64,000 bases of DNA from an uncultured Blautia sp. GTDB taxonomy: Bacteria; Bacillota; Clostridia; Lachnospirales; Lachnospiraceae. The stretch is taken from the NCBI GenBank assembly GCA_934373235.1, contig CAKROW010000002.1, positions 1 to 64,000 of the forward strand, read 5' to 3'. The notes beneath the pieces were generated by a model, which saw only the letters and a list, made by a program, of their open reading frames with translations, made no database searches and was not told where the DNA came from. The translations under genes were made by a program, and so were the position numbers. Positions 53,958 to 61,591 of the stretch are shown here, one piece after another. Position 1 is the first letter of the stretch. The number at the start of each line of letters is the position of its first letter.

Positions 53958-54728
53958 TTATTTCAGTTTTACAAGCTCTGCAAAAGGAATCTTTCCTCCG
54001 AAAATATCCAGGGCACTTCCAACTGTTACGTCCAGTCTGCCGTGTCCTGCCCTGCGCAGCTCTTCAATATCCTCCATAGAGCCAACGCCCCCTGCATAGG
54101 TCACCGGATGTTCTATATATTCTCCCAGCAAAACGGCAAGCTCTGTCTCCACACCGTGCGCCTTTCCTTCCACATCCACTGCATGGACCAGGAATTCATT
54201 ACAGAAGCTTCCCAGTTTTTTCATCAGTTCCAGGGTTACCTCCTCCTCTGTGAACTTCTGCCAGCGATCTGTGACAACATAATATCTGCCGTCTTTTTTC
54301 CTGCAGCTCAGATCCAGGACCAGATGTTCTTTCCCCACGGTTTTGCTGATCTTCTCCAGATTATCCCAGGAAACCAGTCCGTTTTTGAATACATAAGAAG
54401 TAACGATCACATGACTCGCTCCACGTTCAAGATATTCCAACGCATTTTCCGGACAGATACCTCCTCCGATCTGCAATCCTCCAGGATAAGTTTCCAATGC
54501 AAGAAAAGCCTGCTCCCTGGTATCTTCATAGTAGGGGGAATCTTTTCCGTTCAGAAGTATCACATGTCCTCCTTTGAGACCTGCCTCCTTATAAAGCTCT
54601 GCGTAAAATGACCCGTCCTGTCCGGAAACAAAATTTTCTGCTGCCTGGTCACCCTGATCCTTCAGAGTTCCACCTACGATCTGTTTCACTTTCCCGTTAT
54701 GTATATCAATGCATGGTCTGAATTTCAT
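53958..54728 (-). CDS. hisA: HisA isomerase of eukaryotic (HIS6-like) type
   Basis: A 256-aa TIM barrel that isomerises ProFAR to PRFAR in histidine synthesis. It starts MKFRPCIDIHNGKVKQIVGGTL; a longer frame upstream adds no similarity. Along its length it matches yeast HIS6 rather than classic bacterial HisA: GGHVILLNGK, LQIGGGICPENALEYLE, LDLSCRKKDGRYYVVTDRWQ, EFLVHAVDVEGKAHGV, VTYAGGVGSMEDIEELRRAG and GSALDIFGG. The C-terminal second phosphate-binding segment is intact. No other his gene is in the window, so it is an orphan here. Confidence 0.9.
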   Translation of the reverse strand: MKFRPCIDIHNGKVKQIVGGTLKDQGDQAAENFVSGQDGSFYAELYKEAGLKGGHVILLNGKDSPYYEDTREQAFLALETYPGGLQIGGGICPENALEYLERGASHVIVTSYVFKNGLVSWDNLEKISKTVGKEHLVLDLSCRKKDGRYYVVTDRWQKFTEEEVTLELMKKLGSFCNEFLVHAVDVEGKAHGVETELAVLLGEYIEHPVTYAGGVGSMEDIEELRRAGHGRLDVTVGSALDIFGGKIPFAELVKLK

Positions 54729-54855
54729 ATTCTGTATCCTCCGTTCTTCTTTCCATGCACTGATAATAGCATCTGAAACAGTTTTATGCAATGCTGTGGT
54801 AAAACATCTGTAATAATCGCCTACCTTCCATCGCATGCTGCAAAGCATTCAGTAA

Positions 54856-55338
54856 CTATCTTCCTTCCACTGCATTGCCAACTGCGTTTCCGATATCATC
54901 TACAGCATTACCTACACCGTCACCCAGATCTTTTACTGAGTTCCCAAGCTCTCCGGATACGGTTCCGTCATTATCTGTATCCGGCTGCGTGTCTGCAGTG
55001 TTACCTGCTCCGCTGTTGTTATCGGGATTATCTGCAGTGTCTGTGGTATTGGCGTTATTTGCATTATTATTGTCCCCTGCATTACTGTTTCCTGAATTAT
55101 TTCCTGCATTATTTCCTGCATTTCCATTGTCATCCGGCACGGTATCATTGTCATCCGGCACAATGCCTATCTCATCTCCGTCAGCACCATCATCTGCCCC
55201 GTCCGCATCATCCATATCTGCGTCATCCTCTATTGGTGACTCGTCTGCCGCATTATCTGTTCTCTCCCCACATGCACAAAGCATTGTCACAGACATTACC
55301 ATCATCATTGCCATAAGGATCTTTTTCCATTTTTTCAT
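54856..55338 (-). CDS. Low-complexity acidic Asn/Asp-rich lipoprotein
   Basis: A 160-aa protein. A signal peptide with a lipobox-like LCACG ends at about residue 23. The rest is dominated by Asp, Asn and Gly: GADDGADGDEIGIVPDDNDT, NNAGNNSGNSNAGDNNN and a C-terminal helical part (VKDLGDGVGNAVDDIGNAVG). I recognise no domain. It is probably an extended surface lipoprotein, perhaps cation-binding by charge. It is followed by hisA after a 127-bp gap. Confidence 0.75.
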   Translation of the reverse strand: MKKWKKILMAMMMVMSVTMLCACGERTDNAADESPIEDDADMDDADGADDGADGDEIGIVPDDNDTVPDDNGNAGNNAGNNSGNSNAGDNNNANNANTTDTADNPDNNSGAGNTADTQPDTDNDGTVSGELGNSVKDLGDGVGNAVDDIGNAVGNAVEGR

Positions 55339-55491
55339 GTGAATTCTCTCCTTTATCCTGGAATCTTATTTATTTTTGATACCTATAATATCTGCTGTTT
55401 CCGGAAATTTTATTCCAAAAATATTTTCAACAGGAAAGGGTCCTGCAAACAGGGTCCTCCGCCTGTGGCAGGTCACTTCAGCAGCACAATT

Positions 55492-55568
55492 CCGCTCAGA
55501 CACAGCGCAATCCTGCCGGGAGGGCTTTTTATCTCATTGGAACATTACGGAATGATTTCCTGTGACAT
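55492..55568. repeat. Compound terminator-plus-palindrome repeat, copy d
   Basis: A degenerate terminator-like unit (ends CCGGGAGGGCTTTTT) is joined to a 38-bp palindrome at 55531-55568. It forms a tandem, same-orientation pair with copy e. Both lie in the 429-bp non-coding stretch between the lipoprotein gene and dapB; the 150 bp to the left shows no gene. Confidence 0.88.
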
Positions 55569-55572
55569 AATT

Positions 55573-55650
55573 CCTCTCCGACGCAGTGCGATCCTGCCCG
55601 GAGGGCTTTTTTATGTCATTGGAACATTACGGAGTAATTTCCTGTGACAT
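55573..55650. repeat. Compound terminator-plus-palindrome repeat, copy e
   Basis: The best-preserved unit. An outer stem CTCTCCG/CGGAGGG with an inner GCAG/CTGC stem is followed by CTTTTTT, then a nearly perfect palindrome (55613-55650). The palindrome is bounded by T-runs on the left and A-runs on the right, the latter being the T-tract of the dapB terminator. Confidence 0.92.
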
Positions 55651-55719
55651 AAAAAAACCGGATCCCATATCCGAAACACATCTGGAAAACTCCAGATATA
55701 TTCAGGACACAAGATCCGG
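55651..55719 (-). terminator. Terminator of the dapA-dapB operon
   Basis: On the minus strand GATCCGG-type arms (CCGGATC with GATCCGG, 55658-55664 and 55713-55719) enclose inner hairpins and are followed by seven T residues. It lies about 50 bp after the dapB stop. Confidence 0.75.
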
Positions 55720-55767
55720 ATCTTATATTTCATCTCTGAGAATGTCTGCTGTCCGTTCTGAAAAGGA

Positions 55768-56523
55768 TCAGCCAATCACATCACTCATATCATATTTTCC
55801 TGCCGGCTTGCCTGCAAGGAACTTGGCTGCTTCAATGGCACCCTTACCAAAAATAGCCTTGGAATAAGCGGTATGCTTAAATTCAATAACCTCATCAGCT
55901 CCCGCAAAAATGATCTCATGCTCACCTACGATGGTTCCGCCACGTACAGCAGAAATTCCGATCTCTTTGTCATCACGTTTCTCACGCTTCTGGCTACGGT
56001 CATATACATAATGATACTGGTTGTCCATTGCCTCATTCAGGCTGTCTGCAAGCGCAATGGCTGTTCCGCTTGGGGCATCCAGTTTCAGTTTATGGTGTTT
56101 CTCCACGATCTCCATGTCAAAGCCTGCAGGTGCAAGAACTCTGGCAGCATCCTGGATCAGCTTCAGAAGGGTGTTAACACCAAGAGACATGTTTGCAGAT
56201 CTGAGAACTGCAACCTTCCTGGCTGTCTCCTGAACCTTTGCAAGCTGCTCATCAGAAAGTCCTGTCGTACAGACAACTACCGGGATCTGACGCTCCACAC
56301 TGTAGTCAAGAAGTGCATCTACTGCTTTTGCAGAAGAAAAATCGATGATCGCATCAGCCTCCACCTGGCACTCCTTCATGTTTGTGTATACAGGATAAGT
56401 ATTTTTTCCCTGGTCTGCAATGTCGATGCCTGCCACGATCTCAGCGTTGGGATCCTGTGCTACAAGTCCGCTGATCACCTGGCCCATATGGCCATTGCAT
56501 CCATGCATGATAATTCTAACCAT
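55768..56523 (-). CDS. dapB: 4-hydroxy-tetrahydrodipicolinate reductase
   Basis: A 251-aa enzyme of lysine and diaminopimelate synthesis. The nucleotide motif is MHGCNGHMGQVI; catalytic and substrate residues lie in EIVEKHHKLKLDAPSGTA. The C-terminal tetramerisation part has AVRGGTIVGEHEIIFAGADE. It begins 14 bp after the dapA stop, so the two genes form an operon and act in consecutive steps. Confidence 0.97.
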   Translation of the reverse strand: MVRIIMHGCNGHMGQVISGLVAQDPNAEIVAGIDIADQGKNTYPVYTNMKECQVEADAIIDFSSAKAVDALLDYSVERQIPVVVCTTGLSDEQLAKVQETARKVAVLRSANMSLGVNTLLKLIQDAARVLAPAGFDMEIVEKHHKLKLDAPSGTAIALADSLNEAMDNQYHYVYDRSQKREKRDDKEIGISAVRGGTIVGEHEIIFAGADEVIEFKHTAYSKAIFGKGAIEAAKFLAGKPAGKYDMSDVIG

Positions 56524-56537
56524 CTGTCGTTCTCTCC

Positions 56538-57431
56538 TTATGCAAGCTTAAGGCCGAATTTCTCGATTTCCTCAGCAAGTGCCTTCTTTGTGTTCTCTTC
56601 CATCTCGCTGAGCGGCATACGAAGAGGTCCAACGTTCATTCCCATAAGGTTCATAGCTGTCTTAACCGGGATCGGGTTAACCTCGCTGAAAAGTGCGTTG
56701 ATCAGAGGAAGTGCTTTAAGCTGATACTCTGCAGCTCCCTTTGTGTCACCCTCGAAAAATTTGTACACCATGTCATGTGTGTACTTCGGTGCAACGTTGG
56801 AAAGTACGGAGATTACGCCAAGTCCGCCCAGAGAAAGGATCGGAAGTACCTGATCATCATTTCCGGAGTAAAGCTCAAGCTGTCCGTCAGCCAGAGACAT
56901 CATTTTGGCGATCTGGGAAAGATCTCCTGTTGCTTCCTTGATACCCACGATGTTCTTCACATTCTTGGCAAGAAACGCTGCTGTTGCAGGCTGGATGTTA
57001 CATCCTGTACGGCTTGGTACATTATACATGATGATCGGTGTATCCGGAACTGCATTGGCGATCGCTGTATAATGAGCGATAAGTCCCTTCTGTGTAGCCT
57101 TGTTATAGTAAGGTGTTACAATAAGAAGAGCATCTGCGCCGTAGGAAGCAGCTTCCTTGGACATCATGATAGCTGTCTCTGTACAATTGGAACCTGTACC
57201 TGCAATAACCGGAACTCTCTTGTTTACCTTGTCGATCGTAAATTTGATCGTCTGGAGATGTTCTCCGTGAGTTAATGTAGAAGATTCTCCTGTAGTACCA
57301 CAGATAACAATGGCATCTGTGCTGTTGGCGATCTGATCCTCCAGGATCTCCTCCAGTTTCTCGTAGTTTACCTTGCCATCCTCATGCATCGGGGTTACGA
57401 TCGCAACTCCGGCTCCTTTAAAAATTGCCAT
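56538..57431 (-). CDS. dapA: 4-hydroxy-tetrahydrodipicolinate synthase
   Basis: A 297-aa TIM barrel that condenses pyruvate with aspartate semialdehyde. The N-terminal GAGVAIVTPMHEDGKVN, CGTTGESSTLTHGEH, Tyr in MYNVPSRTGCNI and the Schiff-base Lys in IVGIKEATGD are all present. Its substrate comes from the LysC pathway encoded at 45-46 kb. dapB follows 14 bp later. Confidence 0.98.
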   Translation of the reverse strand: MAIFKGAGVAIVTPMHEDGKVNYEKLEEILEDQIANSTDAIVICGTTGESSTLTHGEHLQTIKFTIDKVNKRVPVIAGTGSNCTETAIMMSKEAASYGADALLIVTPYYNKATQKGLIAHYTAIANAVPDTPIIMYNVPSRTGCNIQPATAAFLAKNVKNIVGIKEATGDLSQIAKMMSLADGQLELYSGNDDQVLPILSLGGLGVISVLSNVAPKYTHDMVYKFFEGDTKGAAEYQLKALPLINALFSEVNPIPVKTAMNLMGMNVGPLRMPLSEMEENTKKALAEEIEKFGLKLA

Positions 57432-57466
57432 TTGTCTTCCTCCTTCTTTCTTCTGTGTAATATTAC

Positions 57467-57982
57467 TTATTCCTGTACGGCTTCCCCGTTGTCTGTCTTC
57501 TCAGTCGTCAGTGTGGTCACACAGTCCACGTATGGCCTCAGTGCCTCTGGCAGCCACCGTCCAGTCATAATAATGTGCATGCTTTCATCCTTCTGTTTCA
57601 GAACATCGATGATCATATCGACGGTAGCAATACCTCTGTCCATAAGCCCAAGGATCTCATCCAGCAGCAGGAAATCACACTCTCTGGTAGCAACTACCTT
57701 CCGTGCAAAATTAAGGCCATTAAGGATATTGGTTCTCTCTTCTTCCTTCTCCTGCTCGCTCAGGTCATTATAGCAGGCGTCCATCTTCTCAAAGCGGAAT
57801 ATCTTGAAGTCAAGATTATCCAACTCCTCCAGAAAATCAAGCTCTCTGCGCTCCCTGCCTTTAAGGAACTGTATGATGATCACACTCTTCCCCTTTGCAG
57901 CGAAACGAAGGCTCTGTCCAATAGCCAGAGTCGTCTTGCCTTTTCCGTTCCCGCAATAAACCTCTGTTATTTCTTTTTCCAT
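57467..57982 (-). CDS. cobO: Cob(I)yrinic acid a,c-diamide adenosyltransferase
   Basis: A 171-aa CobA/BtuR/CobO type adenosyltransferase with the P-loop GNGKGKTTLAIG and the Walker-B-like FLLLDEILG. It adds the 5'-deoxyadenosyl group to corrinoids. It lies 35 bp upstream of dapA and may be co-transcribed with it by chance of position. No other cobalamin gene is nearby. Confidence 0.93.
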   Translation of the reverse strand: MEKEITEVYCGNGKGKTTLAIGQSLRFAAKGKSVIIIQFLKGRERRELDFLEELDNLDFKIFRFEKMDACYNDLSEQEKEEERTNILNGLNFARKVVATRECDFLLLDEILGLMDRGIATVDMIIDVLKQKDESMHIIMTGRWLPEALRPYVDCVTTLTTEKTDNGEAVQE

Positions 57983-58066
57983 GATTCTTCCTCTTTATGT
58001 TAATAAAAACCGACATTCTCCATTTTTATTCCTTATCTTACCGCAGTTTGGGAGGAATTGCAAGTG

Positions 58067-58693
58067 TTACTCAACATATTCCAATTTGCTTACCGAAACT
58101 TCATAAGCCGTCCTCTTTTCCGTCTCATTTTCCCCAATTCTCTTGGTGTATTCCCTGCTCTGGATCCTGCCCCAGATCAGTACATGTCCGCCTACTTCAA
58201 AGGCTGATGCATAACGGGCATTCCGGCCCCAGCAAATACATGGTATGTAGTCTGATTTTCCGTAAGGCCGGTTCACTGCCATGAGAACATCTGCGATCTC
58301 CCTTCCCAGAGGTGTTTTCCGGTATACCGGCGGCTTGCATATATAGCCATCCAGGAATATCTGATTTACAGGAGCAGCCTCCATATCCTCGTCCACAAAG
58401 CTTATTTCCCTGGCAAAGACCGACAGTACAAGCCTGTTCTTCTTTTCCTCATGACGGTTATAGGAGCGGAACTGCCCATGAATGGAAATATATTCCCCCT
58501 CATAATTCCGGGTCACGTCAATGAGCCGTTCGGAAACCATAACCGGTATCCGGTCCTCCGAGTCACTGAGACGTTTTACCTGAAGCTCCATCATATAGAA
58601 GCCCTCTCCAAATACCTGGTGACTGAATGTAAAGCCTGATGCGATCTTTCCCATAACTGATACCTGATTGTTTTCAATGATCTTATCTGCCAT
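58067..58693 (-). CDS. Single-stranded DNA-binding protein with two OB folds
   Basis: A 208-aa protein. The C-terminal half (about 105-208) resembles SSB: DVLMAVNRPYGKSDYIPCIC, then WGRNARYASAFEVGGHVLIW and GRIQSREYTK. The N-terminal half (about 8-100) looks like a diverged duplicate: FYMMELQVKRLSDSEDRIPV, SERLIDVTRNYEGEYISIHG and QFRSYNR. The acidic tail of normal SSB (DDDIPF) is absent, so it may not recruit the usual SSB partners. It is transcribed divergently from typA. It is probably an accessory SSB rather than the main housekeeping one. Confidence 0.8.
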   Translation of the reverse strand: MADKIIENNQVSVMGKIASGFTFSHQVFGEGFYMMELQVKRLSDSEDRIPVMVSERLIDVTRNYEGEYISIHGQFRSYNRHEEKKNRLVLSVFAREISFVDEDMEAAPVNQIFLDGYICKPPVYRKTPLGREIADVLMAVNRPYGKSDYIPCICWGRNARYASAFEVGGHVLIWGRIQSREYTKRIGENETEKRTAYEVSVSKLEYVE

Positions 58694-58778
58694 AATAATG
58701 TGATTCTCCTTCCTCTTTCTGTAGCTGGTCTATATAACCTATGTAAATATACGAGTAAATATTCCGAAAAATTTCATT

Positions 58779-58822
58779 TTCAAAAAATTTTTTTACATCT
58801 TTCAAAAAAATTTTTTACATCT
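58779..58822. repeat. Tandem 22-bp AT-rich repeat upstream of typA
   Basis: Two adjacent copies of TTCAAAAAAWTTTTTTACAT plus CT, differing at one base. They lie in the 222-bp divergent gap between the SSB gene and typA. A/T tracts in phase may bend DNA or act as an UP-like element. Confidence 0.8.
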
Positions 58823-58915
58823 TGTAATCCTGAAAATTTGTGATAAACTATACAGTTGGATATTTTTTATAACTGTACATTACTTTTATATAATGAAAGA
58901 AAGGATTTAGATTAT

Positions 58916-60748
58916 ATGAAGACCAAGCGTGAAGACGTTCGTAACGTAGCCATTATCGCCCATGTCGATCACGGTAAAACTACACTTGTAGATGAGCTGC
59001 TGAAACAGAGCGGTGTATTCCGTGAAAACCAGGAGGTCCAGGAACGTGTCATGGACTCCAACGATATTGAGCGTGAGCGCGGCATTACGATTCTCTCCAA
59101 AAACACCGCAGTTCATTACAAGGATGTTAAAATCAATATCATCGATACTCCGGGCCATGCGGACTTCGGCGGCGAGGTAGAGCGAGTGCTGAAGATGGTA
59201 GACGGCGTAATTCTTCTTGTGGACGCCTTCGAGGGTGCCATGCCTCAGACAAAATTCGTACTTCGTAAAGCTCTCGAACTGGATCTGCATGTTATTGTCT
59301 GCATCAACAAGATCGACCGTCCGGAAGCACGTCCGGAGGAAGTTGTGGACGAAGTTCTGGAACTTCTTATGGATCTGGATGCATCCGATGAGCAACTTGA
59401 CTGCCCGTTCCTTTATGCTTCCGCAAAAGCAGGTTATGCAGTTCGTGACCTGAATGACAAACCTGAGAATATGGCTCCGCTTTTTGAGACAATTCTTGAA
59501 TCCATTCCTGCTCCGGAGGGAGATCCGGACGCAGATACACAGGTTCTTATCAGCACTATCGACTACAACGAATATGTGGGACGTATCGGTGTAGGTAAAG
59601 TTGAGCGCGGAACCATTTCCGTGAACCAGGAGCTTATGCTTCTCAACCATCATGATCCTGACAAACGTCAGAAAGTTAAGATCAGCAAGCTTTACGAGTT
59701 TGACGGTCTTAATAAAGTTGAGGTAAAAAGCGCCACCATCGGTGCCATTGTTGCCATCTCCGGTATTGCCGAGATCCACATCGGAGATACCCTTTGTGCA
59801 GGAGATAACCCGGAAGCAATTCCTTTCCAGAAGATTTCCGAGCCAACTATTTCCATGAACTTCCTTGTAAACGACAGCCCTCTTGCAGGACAGGAAGGTA
59901 AATTCATCACTTCCCGTCACCTCCGTGACCGTCTCTACCGTGAGCTGAACACAGATGTCAGCCTTCGTGTTGAGGATACAGAGACAACCGAGTGCTTCAA
60001 GGTTTCCGGACGTGGTGAGCTGCATCTCTCCGTTCTTATTGAGAATATGCGCCGTGAAGGATACGAGTTTGCAGTCAGCAAGCCGGAGGTTCTTTACCAC
60101 ACAGATGAGCGCGGACGCAAGCTTGAGCCGATCGAGATCGCTTACGTTGATGTTCCGGAAGAATTTTCCGGTACTATCATCCAGAAGCTCAGCGAGCGTA
60201 AGGGAGAGCTTCAGGGAATGAGTACAGCAAGCGACGGAACTGTCCGTCTTGAGTTCTCCATCCCGTCCCGTGGACTGATCGGATTCCGTAATGAATTCCT
60301 TACTTCCACCAAGGGTACCGGTATCCTGAATACCATGTTTGACGGATATGCACCTTACAAGGGTGATTTCCCATACCGTAAACAGGGTTCCCTGATCGCT
60401 TTCGAGGCAGGCGAGACAGTTACTTATGGTCTTTTCTCTGCTCAGGAACGTGGTACACTCTTTGTTGGACCTGGTGAAAAAGTTTACAGCGGTATGGTCA
60501 TCGGACAGAACGGCAAGGCTGAGGATATCGAGCTTAACGTCTGCAAGACAAAACACCTCACAAATACACGTTCCTCTTCTGCTGATGATGCCCTGAAGCT
60601 TGTTCCGCCTAAGGTATTAAGCCTTGAGCAGGCTATTGAGTTTATTGATCAGGACGAGCTTCTTGAGGTCACCCCCAAGTCTCTCCGTATCCGTAAACGT
60701 ATCCTGGATTCCAGAGACAGAAAGCGTGCTGCATTCCGTAAAAGCTGA
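58916..60748 (+). CDS. typA: Translational GTPase TypA/BipA
   Basis: A 610-aa GTPase starting [20 protein letters not shown]; an earlier in-frame ATG would add 20 non-matching residues, and AGAAAGGA precedes the chosen start. GTP motifs are [26 protein letters not shown] and CINKIDRP. Elongation-factor-like domains II-V follow, and the C-terminal domain is unique to BipA ([19 protein letters not shown]). It binds ribosomes and aids large-subunit assembly, especially under stress or cold. A terminator follows 186 bp downstream. Confidence 0.98.
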   Translation: MKTKREDVRNVAIIAHVDHGKTTLVDELLKQSGVFRENQEVQERVMDSNDIERERGITILSKNTAVHYKDVKINIIDTPGHADFGGEVERVLKMVDGVILLVDAFEGAMPQTKFVLRKALELDLHVIVCINKIDRPEARPEEVVDEVLELLMDLDASDEQLDCPFLYASAKAGYAVRDLNDKPENMAPLFETILESIPAPEGDPDADTQVLISTIDYNEYVGRIGVGKVERGTISVNQELMLLNHHDPDKRQKVKISKLYEFDGLNKVEVKSATIGAIVAISGIAEIHIGDTLCAGDNPEAIPFQKISEPTISMNFLVNDSPLAGQEGKFITSRHLRDRLYRELNTDVSLRVEDTETTECFKVSGRGELHLSVLIENMRREGYEFAVSKPEVLYHTDERGRKLEPIEIAYVDVPEEFSGTIIQKLSERKGELQGMSTASDGTVRLEFSIPSRGLIGFRNEFLTSTKGTGILNTMFDGYAPYKGDFPYRKQGSLIAFEAGETVTYGLFSAQERGTLFVGPGEKVYSGMVIGQNGKAEDIELNVCKTKHLTNTRSSSADDALKLVPPKVLSLEQAIEFIDQDELLEVTPKSLRIRKRILDSRDRKRAAFRKS

Positions 60749-60934
60749 TCAAAGCAGTAAAGCGGATATTTAAATTTCACTGAGCTATGTACTTATGAAC
60801 ACAATTGTTGCGCGATCTGTCAGTGAAGTCTTTTAACTTCTACTGATATAAGCCCCTGTTTCACCACTTAATGTTCTGTACAGTTGAAGTGTAAGCTGCT
60901 TATCAGCCTTCAAATTGTGTAAATAAATTAACAG

Positions 60935-60993
60935 ATAACAGATTACCGAAAATGAACTTTTCATAGTTCTTTTCCCGGTGATCTGTTATTTTA
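60935..60993 (+). terminator. Terminator downstream of typA
   Basis: ATAACAGATTACCG (60935-60948) pairs with CGGTGATCTGTTAT (60976-60989), one mismatch, followed by TTTATT. It lies 186 bp after the typA stop; the sequence between shows no gene. Confidence 0.75.
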
Positions 60994-61135
60994 TTAGTCT
61001 TTTTATGCAGAATTCCCATATCATTCCTGCTTTTTTCCACTGTTTCTCACCTGTTTTTCTTTATCCCCTCTTATTTTTGTGAATTATTTATCAATTTTCC
61101 TTCGTTTTTTCGTTAATTATTTATCAAATTAACCA

Positions 61136-61164
61136 TTGACGAACTCTATCCCTTAACTTATAAT
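61136..61164 (+). promoter_or_regulatory. Strong sigma-A promoter for adhE
   Basis: TTGACG (61136-61141), a 17-bp spacer and a perfect TATAAT (61159-61164). Transcription would start near 61171, giving a leader of about 420 nt before adhE. This promoter lies in the 843-bp non-coding stretch 60749-61591. Confidence 0.75.
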
Positions 61165-61178
61165 GATTTCATGATCGA

Positions 61179-61284
61179 TTGACAAAATTTTAACGTTAAT
61201 CTTTTAACCGTGTCAGACGTTTTCATTTTGTCCACCCCTCATATGTATGCATGTTTTTTGTCAATGATGACAATTTTTTAACAT
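61179..61284 (+). promoter_or_regulatory. Two Rex-like operator candidates in the adhE leader
   Basis: TTGACAAAATTTTAACGT (61179-61196) and ATGACAATTTTTTAACAT (61267-61284) each match the Rex consensus TTGTTAA-N4-TTAACAA at about 10 of 14 positions with correct N4 spacing. Rex is the NADH/NAD-responsive repressor and adhE is a classic target. They lie just downstream of the promoter, where a repressor would block transcription. These are tentative. Confidence 0.4.
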
Positions 61285-61395
61285 GTTTTTTGTGCACAAC
61301 GCTGATTTTCAAAAATTTTAAAATGTGTTTTTGGGACATTCAGCACAGAGCAAAGCCAAAAATTATGAGAATTATCACATAATTAGCTTTCGTCA

Positions 61396-61470
61396 ATTTG
61401 CACATACGTGCAAATCCCGTTGTTTGCAATCTTTTCTGAATTTTGGTACACTATCTCTATCAAATAGAGA
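61396..61470 (+). promoter_or_regulatory. Two short inverted repeats in the adhE leader
   Basis: ATTTGCAC-ATAC-GTGCAAAT (61396-61415) is a perfect 8-bp palindrome with a 4-nt centre. TCTCTAT-CAA-ATAGAGA (61454-61470) is a perfect 7-bp hairpin with a 3-nt loop. They lie 120-195 bp before the adhE start codon. They may be RNA hairpins or binding sites. Confidence 0.45.
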
Positions 61471-61591
61471 AAATTCAATCAGATTGGATCACCAGGCGCG
61501 GGGACTTACAAAATGCTCTGCTATCCTCTGCATGCTGAAAAAAGGACGGCTGCAGACCATACAAATCATATGAAAAACAGGAGGATTCCAC

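Noticed and set aside
54875..55342. Plus-strand open frame opposite the Asn/Asp-rich lipoprotein
   Set aside because: Its Ser/Ala/Pro/Leu-rich low-complexity product is the antisense of a repetitive gene; the minus strand has a signal peptide with a lipobox-like site and is the better choice.
55492..55650. CRISPR array
   Set aside because: Only two tandem units, palindromic, with no spacers of regular unique sequence and no cas genes; explained by the compound terminator-palindrome repeat.
58907..60556. Long minus-strand open frame opposite typA
   Set aside because: It is antisense to a clear TypA gene and encodes no recognisable motif; biased codons of typA keep the other strand open.
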